Part shown: piece after piece, positions 35,790 through 46,545 of the stretch
Numbering within the stretch: position 1 is the stretch's first letter
How the letters are laid out: every line of letters starts with the position of its first letter
Origin: Flavobacterium sp. 245
GTDB lineage: Bacteria; Bacteroidota; Bacteroidia; Flavobacteriales; Flavobacteriaceae
Assembly (NCBI RefSeq): GCF_004362055.1
Contig: NZ_SNXB01000003.1
Location: forward strand, 434,001-498,000
Direction of reading: 5' to 3'
DNA length: 64,000 nt
Program-made: the position numbers and the translations under genes
Notes under the pieces: model-generated
Database searches by the model: none
Told to the model about the DNA's origin: nothing
What the model saw: only the letters and a program-made list of their open reading frames with translations

Positions 35790-37208
35790 TTAAAAAGCAT
35801 TTTCTTCACCTTTAAACACATTAAAGACTGTTTTTATTATTATTTTAATATCTAATAACAAACTCCAGTTTTCAATATACCAAATATCATATTCTACTCT
35901 ATTTTCCATATCTATAAGTTCTTTCGTTTCTCCACGAAAGCCATTAACCTGCGCCCATCCAGTTATGCCTGGCTTAGCATATTGACGCACTAAATAATTA
36001 TTAATTAACTCGCTGTATTGCTTAGTATGATTGACCATGTGCGGCCTAGGTCCAACTACCGACATATCTCCAAAAAACACATTAAAAAATTGAGGCAATT
36101 CATCAATACTTGTTTTTCGCATAAAAGCACCAAATTTAGTAACACGTCTATCTCCTTTCACAGCTTGTTTACTGTCAGCAGCTCCATTTAGACGCATACT
36201 TCTAAATTTTAAACAGGTAAAAGATCTATTATCCCTTCCTGAACGCTCCTGTTTAAAAAAAACGGGACCTGGAGATTCCATTTTTATAATAAGCATAATA
36301 ATGGGAAACAGCCATGGAAATATGAAGACCAAAACAAATGATGAAAAACAAATATCAAAAACTTTCTTTAAAAATCGATTTACCGCCGCTTCTAATGGTT
36401 CTCGTCGAAACATCAACACGGGAGTATTTTCGTAAAAAGTCATTTGTACTTTGTTGGACTTTGTATACAACTGAAAGTCTGGAATAAACTTTATACGAAC
36501 CATATGCTGTTCGCAAATTTTCACTAATTGATTTATCACAGCAATGTTATCAATGTGTAATGCTACATACATTTCATCCACCTCTTCATTAAGAATAAAT
36601 TCTTCAATCTGATCAAATCCACCTAAAATAGGGTGTGAAATAAATGCAAAAGGATCCACTTTTTCATCAAAAAAACCAAGAAAACGGTAACCATAAGTTA
36701 AATCCTTAGCTAAAATTCTGCGCATTCTTTCGCCGGTATCATTAGCGCCTACAATTATAAAACTTCTAAAATTATATCCTTTCGCTCTAATAAACTTCAG
36801 CAATTTCATTGATAAATACCTCGAAATCATAAGTAACCCAAAGAAAATACAATAAAAATAAACCAAGCGCAGTCTCGAAATATCTGTGTATTTTAATACA
36901 ACAACAAAAAAAGCGGTTATAGCAATATGTATAATAACTTTTTTAATAGTTCTTTTTAAAATAGATTCTATAGGTTCAACTCTTACAATTCTAAAAGAAT
37001 CTTTATACAATAAAAGCCCAATCCATATTAAATTACCTAATAATGAAATAGTTTCTACTTCTTTTAAAAATAATTTGTCAATAGTCCCGAATCGAAGCAA
37101 GGCTGATAAAGCGATAGCTACATTTAACAGTACTATATCCCATATCAAGAACAAGATTTTAAAATACCGAGAAAAGCGGTACTCCGAGAGTTCTTCTAAA
37201 ATTTTCAT
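35790..37208 (-). CDS. Polyprenyl-phosphate sugar phosphotransferase (WcaJ/WbaP type)
   Basis: 472 aa. Four to five N-terminal membrane segments, a central Rossmann-like domain (SFIIVGANDTGERMRRIL), a further membrane segment, and a C-terminal bacterial sugar transferase domain (SPGPVFFKQERSGRDN, CLKFRSMR, SIDELPQFFNVFFGDMSVVGPRP). It transfers the first sugar phosphate to undecaprenyl phosphate and so starts repeat-unit assembly. Confidence 0.93.
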   Translation of the reverse strand: MKILEELSEYRFSRYFKILFLIWDIVLLNVAIALSALLRFGTIDKLFLKEVETISLLGNLIWIGLLLYKDSFRIVRVEPIESILKRTIKKVIIHIAITAFFVVVLKYTDISRLRLVYFYCIFFGLLMISRYLSMKLLKFIRAKGYNFRSFIIVGANDTGERMRRILAKDLTYGYRFLGFFDEKVDPFAFISHPILGGFDQIEEFILNEEVDEMYVALHIDNIAVINQLVKICEQHMVRIKFIPDFQLYTKSNKVQMTFYENTPVLMFRREPLEAAVNRFLKKVFDICFSSFVLVFIFPWLFPIIMLIIKMESPGPVFFKQERSGRDNRSFTCLKFRSMRLNGAADSKQAVKGDRRVTKFGAFMRKTSIDELPQFFNVFFGDMSVVGPRPHMVNHTKQYSELINNYLVRQYAKPGITGWAQVNGFRGETKELIDMENRVEYDIWYIENWSLLLDIKIIIKTVFNVFKGEENAF

Positions 37209-37299
37209 TTTTACTTATTAAAAATTAAGTTAACAACAAGACATACTTCAAAAATCAAAATATTGATTACGACTAAAAAAATCATAAACATTTCAAAAA

Positions 37300-38439
37300 C
37301 TAGTCACTTAATAAATCTTTATTTTTTTTATTATTCTTCCCTATCGTATGTACATTAACAAACTGAATAATTGCATTTTTGAATTTCGTATCAACAAATC
37401 TCGATGCATTATCTCTAATTTTATCAGACAAGAAATTATTTTCAACTATCAAAAATCTATTTATTGCATCAATCAAAGATTCAACAGTTTGTTCTTCAAA
37501 AAAAACTCCTGTTTCATTTTCTATCACCGTCTCTAAAGCTCCGCCTTTACCAAATGCAATTATTGGAGTTCCACATGCTTGAGCTTCAATCGGAATTATC
37601 CCAAAATCCTCTTCGGCTGCAAATACAAATGCTCTCGCATTAGATAATTCTTTTTTAAGAACATTATCCTCTTGATAACCCAATATTTCAACATTTGATT
37701 TTGCTAAAGATTTTATTTTTGACATTTCAGGGCCATCTCCAATCACTTTCAGTTTAAGATTTGGAAGTAAAGAAAAAGCTTGCACTATAAGATCAATTCT
37801 TTTGTATGGCACCAATCTAGAACATGTTATAAAATAATCTTCCTTCTGGTCTAAAAATGGAAACTCCTCAATAGAAATTGGAGGATAAATAACTTCTGCA
37901 TCGCGTCGATATAGTTTCGCAATTCTATTTTTTATATAATTTGAATTACAAATAAAATAATCGACACGATTGGTACTAATAATGTCCCATATTCTCAATT
38001 TATGCAAATAGTGTTTTACAATAATTGATTTTAATCCTTTTTTTAATCCAGCTTCATTTAAATATTGATGATACAAATCCCAAGCGTATCTAACGGGAGA
38101 ATGACAGTAACAAATATGCACCTGACTGCTATTTGTAAGTACTCCCTTAGCAACAGAATAAGATGAAGAAATCACCAAATCATATTGACTAAAGTCAAAA
38201 CTCTCAATTGCTTTTGTAAAAAGAGGAAGATAATTGCGATATTTTGTTTTACCAAAAGGCAATCTCTGAATAAATGATGCCGTGACTTTACTCTCTGAAA
38301 TGTTCATTTTTTTAAGAACTTCTGGATTATATACTAAAGTATATATATCTGCATCCGGGTATAAATCATAAATCGATCGAAATACTTTTTCGGCTCCGCC
38401 TAACTCTGTTAACCAATCTTGAACAAGTGCAATTTTCAT
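37300..38439 (-). CDS. Glycosyltransferase family 4
   Basis: 379 aa GT-B enzyme. WLTELGGAEKVFRSIYDLYP at the N-terminus, and the donor-binding segment FVFAAEEDFGIIPIEAQACGTPIIAFGKGGALETV (E-x7-E motif) at the C-terminus. Adds one sugar to the lipid-linked repeat unit; specificity not predictable. Confidence 0.9.
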   Translation of the reverse strand: MKIALVQDWLTELGGAEKVFRSIYDLYPDADIYTLVYNPEVLKKMNISESKVTASFIQRLPFGKTKYRNYLPLFTKAIESFDFSQYDLVISSSYSVAKGVLTNSSQVHICYCHSPVRYAWDLYHQYLNEAGLKKGLKSIIVKHYLHKLRIWDIISTNRVDYFICNSNYIKNRIAKLYRRDAEVIYPPISIEEFPFLDQKEDYFITCSRLVPYKRIDLIVQAFSLLPNLKLKVIGDGPEMSKIKSLAKSNVEILGYQEDNVLKKELSNARAFVFAAEEDFGIIPIEAQACGTPIIAFGKGGALETVIENETGVFFEEQTVESLIDAINRFLIVENNFLSDKIRDNASRFVDTKFKNAIIQFVNVHTIGKNNKKNKDLLSD

Positions 38440-38555
38440 TTATTATTTTTTAAACAGGAAAAGCAATAATAGCTTTATATCTTTTAAAAATTTAAAAAAG
38501 CCACATTCAGTAGTTTTTAAATTTTTATCTTTAATTATATAGTTTTATTTTTCTA

Positions 38556-39590
38556 TTATAAATTCTTTTCAATCAATTTTATTAATTTCAAAGCACTTTG
38601 ATTCCAGCTGTAGTCTGCTAAATTATTTTGAGACAATTTATCATTTGAACTATTTAAAGCTTTTAACATATTCCTGCTAATATCATTAACATCTAATGGA
38701 TTAAAATATATCGTATTGTCACCACAGATTTCTCTAAAAACAGGAATATCAGAAACGCACACCTTTGTACCTAAACTCATTGCTTCAATTATTGGTATCC
38801 CGAATCCTTCATATAAACTTGGAAAAACAAACAAATTGGCAAATTTGTAATAACCAACCAGTTCCGTATCTGAAATATTATTTAAAAAAATAATATTTTC
38901 GTCATTCTCACTTATTTTTGAATTAAAGTTCTTATTTACATTTCCTATTATGCATAATTTAAGATTATCTCTCTTAATAAGCTTAAATGCTTCAACAAGT
39001 CTGTCGAAGTTTTTTCTTGGATGATGAGATGAAACAGATAAAATATACTCGTCATTCAAGGGCCTCTTACTATTTATCACACTATTAGGCTCTTTAAAAA
39101 CTGGTGCAACCGCATTATAAATTACTGTGATTTTTTCATCATAAACGCTAAGTTCATCTATAAGTTCTTTTTTTGAAACTTCGCTGACTGTTATAATTGC
39201 TTTTGAAACTTTAACTAATTTTGGTATCAAAAAATTATAAAACGAAGAAAAACCTTTTGAGAACCATTCCGGATGTACTTTAAAACACAAATCATGAATT
39301 GTTACAATCTGCTTTTTAACAAACAAAGGGCCTGTATTACAAAACGAAACCAAAAAAGCATTATTTTTCAGTACGTATGTTTGCAACTCGATCTGCTCCC
39401 ACAGATGACCTTTTAGCCTGCCTAAAGTTTTTACATCTAATTCCTGAGCCAAATCATGGTGAATGATATTTTTAGGTGCTAAAAAAACAACTGGAAGATT
39501 ACTCTTTTTAAGCTCTTTTGAAATCTCAATAGCAAACCTCTGAACGCCTGTAATTGGCTGGGTAAGAAATCTTGCATTAATAACAATCAT
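38556..39590 (-). CDS. Glycosyltransferase family 4
   Basis: 344 aa GT-B enzyme. N-terminal TGVQRFAIEI and C-terminal FVFPSLYEGFGIPIIEAMSLGTKV are typical of mannosyl/rhamnosyl GT4 proteins. Its ATG shares a base with the stop of the upstream polymerase gene, so they are translationally coupled. Confidence 0.9.
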   Translation of the reverse strand: MIVINARFLTQPITGVQRFAIEISKELKKSNLPVVFLAPKNIIHHDLAQELDVKTLGRLKGHLWEQIELQTYVLKNNAFLVSFCNTGPLFVKKQIVTIHDLCFKVHPEWFSKGFSSFYNFLIPKLVKVSKAIITVSEVSKKELIDELSVYDEKITVIYNAVAPVFKEPNSVINSKRPLNDEYILSVSSHHPRKNFDRLVEAFKLIKRDNLKLCIIGNVNKNFNSKISENDENIIFLNNISDTELVGYYKFANLFVFPSLYEGFGIPIIEAMSLGTKVCVSDIPVFREICGDNTIYFNPLDVNDISRNMLKALNSSNDKLSQNNLADYSWNQSALKLIKLIEKNL

Positions 39591-40885
39591 TATAAACTGG
39601 CAATTTTATGTTTTCCGATTGCTCTAGAAATTGCAATCCCTATAAATAAACTACTAACCACAGCTTCAAAGATATCAGTAGTCCATGATATTACACAAAC
39701 ACAAACTGAAATACAACATAATGCAACTGAAAAGTTATAATGAGAAATTGCAAGTTTTTTCATCAACCAATAAAAACGAGTATATAGCCAAACTCCAATC
39801 ACTCCAAAAATGCCCCATAGGTATAAAAAAGTATTGTCAGCCACACCAAGACTATAACCTTTGATAGCTGGCAAATCTTTAATAGGAAATGTTGAATATG
39901 GCGTACCAATAGTACCTAATCCAGTACCCCAAAATAAGCCATTATGACTTAACACATTTTCATAAAAATTGGGCCAAGTATTTGTTAATCTATCATCAAA
40001 CGAAAAAAGCAATGTTTTAGTAAGAGTACTTAAACCACGAGTATTTATGGAATATTCTAAAAAAATTCCTAAAACAGGTAGAAAGACACCTACAGCTGTT
40101 ATAGAATAAAAAATCCCCTTTAAAGCTGATCTTTTCTGAAATAGAAAATAAGCGACAAGACTAATTAAATAAGAAACTACTGTAGATTTATTTGTTGTGA
40201 GAATGATGCTATAAAATGTAATCCCAAAAAGTAAAAAACGCAATAAATTCGAGCGCAAATATGCGTTAATATACAAGGAAAAAATTGCTATCATAATAGC
40301 CAGAGATGCTGATATTCTAGAAAAACCGGCTATTCTGTCTTCACCAAAAGTTTGCCATTGTCTATTTGCTTGCACTTCTATATCACCAATATTATAAACA
40401 AAACCTTTCCACGGCAAATCTGTTGTTGAATCTAAAAAAATACCAAAGATGGAGGCAATTAAACAGATCCATACAATAAAAAGAACCTCTTTTTGCTTAA
40501 TTTCAATGTACTTACCATATAAAATACCAAAAATAACTGGTGAATAAACAAAAAAACTAAATGCAATATTTGAGAAAACTGCCGAATTAAAAAGAGCAAC
40601 TAAAATTGAAAATACCAGAGCAATTATTGGTATAAAATTTTTTATTTTTAACCTTATGATCTTTAAAACTACTGCAATAAAACAAGCTATTTTAGGTAAA
40701 TAGATAATATATGACATACCCCATTGCGAAAAATAATATCTTAACGCTCCAGAAAAAACTTCAAATAATAATAGACTGGAAATAATTACTAAAATAAATT
40801 TAGATGCAACTTTATCTTGTTTTTTCAACAAAAAAGATTTTTTCAAATCGGGCCTTAATTTATCTTTCAGATAAAGTTCTTTCAT
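39590..40885 (-). CDS. Wzy-like polysaccharide polymerase (O-antigen ligase family)
   Basis: 431 aa with about 11-12 hydrophobic segments and one large periplasmic loop (about residues 300-345; FWGTGLGTIGTPYSTFPIKD), the usual plan of Wzy. Low sequence conservation makes this a topology- and context-based call: it lies among Wzx, Wza/Wzc and glycosyltransferase genes. Confidence 0.8.
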   Translation of the reverse strand: MKELYLKDKLRPDLKKSFLLKKQDKVASKFILVIISSLLLFEVFSGALRYYFSQWGMSYIIYLPKIACFIAVVLKIIRLKIKNFIPIIALVFSILVALFNSAVFSNIAFSFFVYSPVIFGILYGKYIEIKQKEVLFIVWICLIASIFGIFLDSTTDLPWKGFVYNIGDIEVQANRQWQTFGEDRIAGFSRISASLAIMIAIFSLYINAYLRSNLLRFLLFGITFYSIILTTNKSTVVSYLISLVAYFLFQKRSALKGIFYSITAVGVFLPVLGIFLEYSINTRGLSTLTKTLLFSFDDRLTNTWPNFYENVLSHNGLFWGTGLGTIGTPYSTFPIKDLPAIKGYSLGVADNTFLYLWGIFGVIGVWLYTRFYWLMKKLAISHYNFSVALCCISVCVCVISWTTDIFEAVVSSLFIGIAISRAIGKHKIASL

Positions 40886-40890
40886 TTTTT

Positions 40891-42087
40891 TTAAACAGAT
40901 TTAATAATCTCTTCATATTCCTTTAGCATTACTTCTTTACTCAACATAGATTCAACAGAAGCTCTAGAATTATTTGATAATTGATTGTAAAGATTTAAAT
41001 TATTATATAGACTTAATATCGCTAAACCCAAAGAATCAGGATCATTAACATCACATAATAACCCATTTACCCCATCTTTAACAATTTCTGGCAAACCCCC
41101 AATTCGAGAAGCAATAACAGGCAGATGATAAGCGCCTGCTTCAACTGCGACTAAACCAAATGCTTCTCCTAAAATTGAAGGAACTACAACTATATCAACT
41201 TGAGAATAAAAATCACTTGGTGAAGTATAACCAATAAAACTAACATTTTCATTTGTTGCAATTTCTTTTAAATGTCTTTCATATTCAACAAGACCTCTTC
41301 CTGCAATAATTAAAGTTGCATTTATATCAATTGATTGAAATTGATTAATTAGCCACTCTACTCCTTTTATTTCTGATAACGTACCAATATAACCAATACG
41401 TAAAGTTTCTTTGTTATCAATTCTCTCTTTTTTTGATTTTGTATCTTCAATTTCCCTTGCATTGTAAACTACATGCTTTTGAGCTTTAGCAAAATATCCT
41501 GCTGATAAAAATCTATTTAATATATAATTACTGACTCCAATAACAGCATTAATATTTTCAGATTTTAAAACATGGTTTGCTCTAAACAATCTACAATCAG
41601 AACATTGCATCTGACAAGCTTTTCCACCTCTAAACATACTACTAGATGGGCATAAAAGATAAAGATCGTGTATTACTTGGATAATTGGAATTCCTGCATT
41701 TGCTATTTCATCCCATACCGAAATTGACCATCCTGTAAGGTTATGACAAATAATAACGTCAGGTTTTTCCATTTTAATAACATCATTAACATACGTACGC
41801 ATTTTATTATTGTATCTATCTTTAAAATGCCAAACAAGTCTCAAAAATTTATTGTGCTTTTTTTTTGTAAAATGCCAATACAAATTTTTCAAACCTGCCC
41901 TGTAAACAGTTACGTCATTAACTTTATCAATCTTCAATCCTTTATCGGGGCCTGTAACTAAAACAGCTACATGATACGCTTTAGCTTTTAACCCTTCTAT
42001 TTGCTCTTGTAAAATTATCTCGGCACCACCACCTATATTTGGTGAGTATAAAGTATTTATGAACAACAAACGACGTTTAGTTAACAT
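40891..42087 (-). CDS. Glycosyltransferase family 4
   Basis: 398 aa GT-B enzyme. N-terminal LYSPNIGGGAEIILQEQIEGL; C-terminal VVPSILGEAFGLVAVEAGAYHLPVIASRIGGLPEIV. A CxxxCSDC-like insert (GGKACQMQCSDCRLF) is present, as in some GT4 proteins of O-antigen clusters. Overlaps the upstream glycerophosphotransferase gene by 11 bp. Confidence 0.9.
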   Translation of the reverse strand: MLTKRRLLFINTLYSPNIGGGAEIILQEQIEGLKAKAYHVAVLVTGPDKGLKIDKVNDVTVYRAGLKNLYWHFTKKKHNKFLRLVWHFKDRYNNKMRTYVNDVIKMEKPDVIICHNLTGWSISVWDEIANAGIPIIQVIHDLYLLCPSSSMFRGGKACQMQCSDCRLFRANHVLKSENINAVIGVSNYILNRFLSAGYFAKAQKHVVYNAREIEDTKSKKERIDNKETLRIGYIGTLSEIKGVEWLINQFQSIDINATLIIAGRGLVEYERHLKEIATNENVSFIGYTSPSDFYSQVDIVVVPSILGEAFGLVAVEAGAYHLPVIASRIGGLPEIVKDGVNGLLCDVNDPDSLGLAILSLYNNLNLYNQLSNNSRASVESMLSKEVMLKEYEEIIKSV

Positions 42088-43312
42088 TAAGTTTATTTTC
42101 TTGAATTATAAAATCTGTAATCCTTTGGGAACTATTACCGTCAGAAAATTTAAAAAACTTTTTTTTAAACTCTTCACGTCTCTTTTTCCAATTATCTTCT
42201 AACACCTCTGAACAGATAAGTGACTGTAAATCTTCGGCTTTTAAAATTTTATCTCCTGGTGTTATATCGGTATAATCATAGTACATACTTCTAGATTGAA
42301 GTAAATATTCATCTAAGTCATAAGAGAAAAAATATATTGGCTTATCTAATAGCAAAAAATCAAAATATATTGAAGAATAATCTGTAATTAACGCATCACA
42401 AAATGGAAGCAACAAATGGATATCATCCTTAGGATTCATACATATAATATTTGAATATTTTTTTAAAGATTCAAATGTATCAGCAGAAGTTAGTGGATGT
42501 AGTTTTAATATAAAAAAATGATTGTGTGCGATTAAAAATGAGTTTATTTTTTCATAATTAAGTTCAATGTCAACTAAAAAATTTGGCTTAGAGTCTCGAA
42601 ATGTTGGCATATATACCCAAGTTCTATTTGAGGATTTAATTTTATTCAACAAATCGTCAATCTCTTTACTTTCCCATTTTGTCACTAATTTTTGGATACT
42701 ATCAACATTCATGCTAAAAATATCATTTCGAGGATATCCAAAAGAAAGACATCTTTCAAGAGGAATTGCAAATGCAGAGCTAAAAATTTTTCTGGAAACA
42801 TAATCTGAAGTACTTAAAAAATATTCCGGTGCTATAAATATATCTTTCGCAATAATTTTTCTATGAATAAATGATGTTGAATGAAACTCATTATATTGTG
42901 GACCATTATCAATATCAAATCCAATTTTTTTCAAAGGAATTCCATGCCATAAATTAAAAGTTGTTGCTCCCTTCGAGGCGTAAAAATTAATATCCGGTCG
43001 AGAACCACTTACAAACCAGTATTTGCTACGCAAAGCATACCAAAAACCTTTAAGACTCCATTTCATTGCAACATTTCCACCTCTTTCTGAAATTTTTTTA
43101 AAAACATCTGGTTTTGTTGTAATCCAAACACATTTTAACGAAGGGTAAGAATTTAATAAATAAATATAGAGATATTTAGAGTTGTCAGAAAAAATTTGAT
43201 TATTAGATCCAAATGCCCAAATTTTTGGGTCTCTAGGTATCATTCCAGAAATAAAATAAAGAGAACTTGTAACAGGAGAGATTATTATTTTCAACAAATA
43301 TTTTATATCCAT
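42077..43312 (-). CDS. CDP-glycerol:poly(glycerophosphate) glycerophosphotransferase (TagB/TagF-like)
   Basis: 411 aa. Family motifs: NLWHGIPLKKIGFD, YMPTFRDSKPNF, LKLHPL, and LLPFCDALITDYSSIYFDFLLLDKPIYFF. These enzymes move glycerol phosphate (or ribitol phosphate) from the CDP-activated form to a glycan. Together with two TagD-like genes it points to a glycerol-phosphate modification of the capsule in a Gram-negative cell. Confidence 0.88.
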   Translation of the reverse strand: MDIKYLLKIIISPVTSSLYFISGMIPRDPKIWAFGSNNQIFSDNSKYLYIYLLNSYPSLKCVWITTKPDVFKKISERGGNVAMKWSLKGFWYALRSKYWFVSGSRPDINFYASKGATTFNLWHGIPLKKIGFDIDNGPQYNEFHSTSFIHRKIIAKDIFIAPEYFLSTSDYVSRKIFSSAFAIPLERCLSFGYPRNDIFSMNVDSIQKLVTKWESKEIDDLLNKIKSSNRTWVYMPTFRDSKPNFLVDIELNYEKINSFLIAHNHFFILKLHPLTSADTFESLKKYSNIICMNPKDDIHLLLPFCDALITDYSSIYFDFLLLDKPIYFFSYDLDEYLLQSRSMYYDYTDITPGDKILKAEDLQSLICSEVLEDNWKKRREEFKKKFFKFSDGNSSQRITDFIIQENKLNVN

Positions 43313-43346
43313 CAGATTTTTTTAATAATTATTTTTAAAAGCTTCA

Positions 43347-44594
43347 TTATTTTAATATTTTGGTATATACTCCCACACTCCTAAGCGACAAAACTACAAC
43401 TTGGGTCAACACTACTAAACAAGCCACTGTTATGACTGTAATATTATTTGTGAAAAATAATATTGCTAGTCCTACTATATGAAAAAAAGAAGAGACAATA
43501 ACCGTGAAGTTAGCATATTTTGCATGTCCAAATGCACCAAGTAAAGGGTATCCAATTAAAATAGAAGGTATAGAAAGTAAACATTCTACCAGTAATATTC
43601 TAAATATTGCAATACTTTCTTTTGCTAAATTTTTGTATATCAAAGACATTATGAAATCTGCATAGTAAATACAAATTGGTATACTTAAGCAATTAATCAA
43701 TATTGCAAATCCAAATATTTTCTTAAACATACTCAGATCTTTACTTTTAACCATATGAGGATATATTGCACTACTAAGTGGACTATACACACTTTGTATA
43801 GCAGAATATAATTTTTCTGCGGCTGCATAATACCCTACTGCAACGTTACCAAGTACAAGCCCTAAGACAAAACTATTACTAACAGTATACAATGACACAG
43901 ATATTCTAGAAACAAAAAAAGTAGAACTTTCTGTGAGACACAATCTTATTCCTGAGAAAGATGCTCTAAAAAAATTTAAATCTACTTTAAAACGCTTACT
44001 TGCCACATACAATGCTATTGCACCAGAAGTAATAGACCCTAAACCATAAAAAAAAGGTACTAATAAATAATCAGCGTCTGATTTTACAAAGAAAAAAATA
44101 GGAATAATCGAAAGTGTACGGGTTACAATATTAATTCGAGTAATGTATTTCATTTGCTCTATTCCTTGAAAAAACCAAGCTGGCAAAAGTACTGTACCAA
44201 AGACCGACATAAAAGAAATTAAATACACCCATCTGTCTACATAAAATTTATCGGAAATAAAAATTATGCTAAGTAAAAATAATAATCCTAGCACAAAAAG
44301 AAAAAGTTGCGCAATCACTACGTTAACAAAAAAAACATCTCGTAGCTCTTTATTATCTCGATTCGCAGAAACGTATTGTACACCATAAATCCCAAAACCA
44401 AAATCAGTCAGAATAACAAAATACTGTGCAAATGCAGTTGCAAAACTAATTAATCCAAAAGTTTCAACTCCTAACGTTCTAAATAAATATGGAATAGTTA
44501 ATAACGGAAAAATATAATTTGCACCTTGTAATATTACTAATGATAAAAAATTAGATATTAAAGGCGATTTGATATTTACATTTTTTAATATCAT
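43347..44594 (-). CDS. Wzx-like polysaccharide flippase
   Basis: 415 aa with about 12 hydrophobic segments; MATE/MOP-superfamily polysaccharide_synt pattern (NYIFPLLTIPYLFRTLGVETFGLISFA). It would flip the undecaprenyl-linked repeat unit to the periplasm for polymerisation by the Wzy-like protein. Confidence 0.9.
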   Translation of the reverse strand: MILKNVNIKSPLISNFLSLVILQGANYIFPLLTIPYLFRTLGVETFGLISFATAFAQYFVILTDFGFGIYGVQYVSANRDNKELRDVFFVNVVIAQLFLFVLGLLFLLSIIFISDKFYVDRWVYLISFMSVFGTVLLPAWFFQGIEQMKYITRINIVTRTLSIIPIFFFVKSDADYLLVPFFYGLGSITSGAIALYVASKRFKVDLNFFRASFSGIRLCLTESSTFFVSRISVSLYTVSNSFVLGLVLGNVAVGYYAAAEKLYSAIQSVYSPLSSAIYPHMVKSKDLSMFKKIFGFAILINCLSIPICIYYADFIMSLIYKNLAKESIAIFRILLVECLLSIPSILIGYPLLGAFGHAKYANFTVIVSSFFHIVGLAILFFTNNITVITVACLVVLTQVVVLSLRSVGVYTKILK

Positions 44595-44630
44595 TTAAAC
44601 TAAAAGTTGAATTTTTTTATTTATTAAATA

Positions 44631-46541
44631 CTAATCTATCTTTTTGAAATAGTCAGATAGAAAAAGTTCTAAATTTAAAATCATCCAAATTTTCATACCA
44701 ATATCCTCTTTGTTTCCAATTACTTCATAATTATTAATTAATTCCAAGAAAAAGTCTTTATTAATAATTTTATTTCCTATTAAATATCCATTAATTATCT
44801 TAGAATAAGCAAGATCTTTAAAATCATTCCCAAACCAATTATTCAAAGGCACTGGAAACCCCATTTTCTTTCTATATAGGATTTCGTTTGGAATGATATC
44901 TTCATAGCTTTTTTTCAATATATATTTTGGAACATTAGAATTTTCTGCCATTTCACTGCCTAACTGTGTATCTAAAGATGTTTTATCCCCAGTCCACTTT
45001 AACTTATAATGATTAGGTATCGAAAAAGCAAATTCAATTAATCTATGATCGACAAATGGCACACGACCTTCAACACTGGCCGCCATTGTAGTTGTATCTA
45101 ATCTATTTAATAAACCAGGTAAATGAATTTTCTCGAAACAATAAAGCATTTTATTCAAATAAGACTCGCCATCTAATTTTTCAAAATTAAAAGAAAAAAC
45201 CTCATTTAAATCTTTTTCAATGTTTGTTGAATCAATATTAGAATGAAATAATTTTGATTTAAACGAAGAAGAGCAGTATTGATATAAACTCAAAAAGTGT
45301 TCAATCTCACTTTTGGGAAAATCTTCTCCATATTTACTACTTAGTTTTTGACTCAACAAACTGTCTTTTTCTAACTCCGGATCTGACATTTTTTTAAAAT
45401 CTTCTGATGAGCTAAAAATCCTGCTATAGCCAGCCAATATTTCATCTGCACCTTCTCCAGACAGAACAACTGTAATATCTTTTTTTAATATTTTTGACAT
45501 TAAGAATAAAGGAACTTCATTTGGAACTCCTAAAGGAGCATCCTTGACCTTAATCAAATCAGTCATTGCTTCAAAATAATTCTTTTCATCAAGAAGAATT
45601 TCTTTATGATTAGTGTTACACAAGTCAGACACAATTTTTGAGTATGAAAATTCATTATATCCTTCTTCAGCAAAACCAATTGTAAAAGTATTTACTACCC
45701 CTTCTTTTAATTTAGCTAATTCATACGTGACAATGCTTGAGTCTACACCTCCAGATAAATATGCGCCAACAGGTACATCTGAAACCATTCTATATTTGAC
45801 TGCAGATGTAATCAACTCCTTTAGCTTATCAATATAATACTTCTCTCCTTTATCTTCTTTTTGCAAACTTATTTTATCATCAAAATCCCAATACTTTTCT
45901 ATAGTTTTTTGTCCATCTGAATCAATTTTCATCCAATGAGCAGATGGAAAAACATTTATACCTTCAAAAAAAGTATCATTCATTATTGGGTATCGATACG
46001 AAAGATAAGAACTAACTGCATGTAAATTTAACTTGCGCTTAAAACCATCCAAACTTAAAATAGATTTAACCTCAGACGAGAAAATCATCCCATCATTATT
46101 TATGGTATAAAAAAGAGGTTTTACTCCTAATCTATCACGTGCGACAAAAATTTCTTTAGTTAGGTTATCATATATAACGAAAGCGAACATTCCAATTAAC
46201 CTATCTAACACCTTCACTCCAAATGCCTCATAAGCATTTAATAAAACCTCAGTATCACCATCAGTTTCAAAAAGATATCCTAATTCAATTAGCTCTTCTC
46301 TAATTTCTTTATAATTATAAATTTCTCCATTAAAAACAATTGTATATCTCTCGTTGCGATTTCGCATGGGTTGATTTGAACACTCGTTCAAATCAATGAT
46401 ACTTAACCTTCTATGTCCGAAACTTACATTGTCAATTTTATCATAACCAAAACTATCTGGACCTCTATGTGTTTGTAAATTTAAAGCTTGAATAAATTTA
46501 TCCTTCCCAACACTTCCAACATTTACTAATATTCCGCACAT
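44631..46541 (-). CDS. asnB: Asparagine synthase (glutamine-hydrolysing), AsnB-like
   Basis: 636 aa. N-terminal class II glutamine amidotransferase domain with catalytic C2 (MCGILVNVG) and NRNERYTIVFNGEIYNY; C-terminal synthetase domain with the PP-loop VGAYLSGGVDSSIV and GEGADEILAGYSR. Inside a capsule locus, AsnB-like enzymes usually amidate a uronic or amino-acid substituent of the polymer rather than make free asparagine; that role is inferred from context. Confidence 0.9.
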   Translation of the reverse strand: MCGILVNVGSVGKDKFIQALNLQTHRGPDSFGYDKIDNVSFGHRRLSIIDLNECSNQPMRNRNERYTIVFNGEIYNYKEIREELIELGYLFETDGDTEVLLNAYEAFGVKVLDRLIGMFAFVIYDNLTKEIFVARDRLGVKPLFYTINNDGMIFSSEVKSILSLDGFKRKLNLHAVSSYLSYRYPIMNDTFFEGINVFPSAHWMKIDSDGQKTIEKYWDFDDKISLQKEDKGEKYYIDKLKELITSAVKYRMVSDVPVGAYLSGGVDSSIVTYELAKLKEGVVNTFTIGFAEEGYNEFSYSKIVSDLCNTNHKEILLDEKNYFEAMTDLIKVKDAPLGVPNEVPLFLMSKILKKDITVVLSGEGADEILAGYSRIFSSSEDFKKMSDPELEKDSLLSQKLSSKYGEDFPKSEIEHFLSLYQYCSSSFKSKLFHSNIDSTNIEKDLNEVFSFNFEKLDGESYLNKMLYCFEKIHLPGLLNRLDTTTMAASVEGRVPFVDHRLIEFAFSIPNHYKLKWTGDKTSLDTQLGSEMAENSNVPKYILKKSYEDIIPNEILYRKKMGFPVPLNNWFGNDFKDLAYSKIINGYLIGNKIINKDFFLELINNYEVIGNKEDIGMKIWMILNLELFLSDYFKKID

Positions 46542-46545
46542 AAAT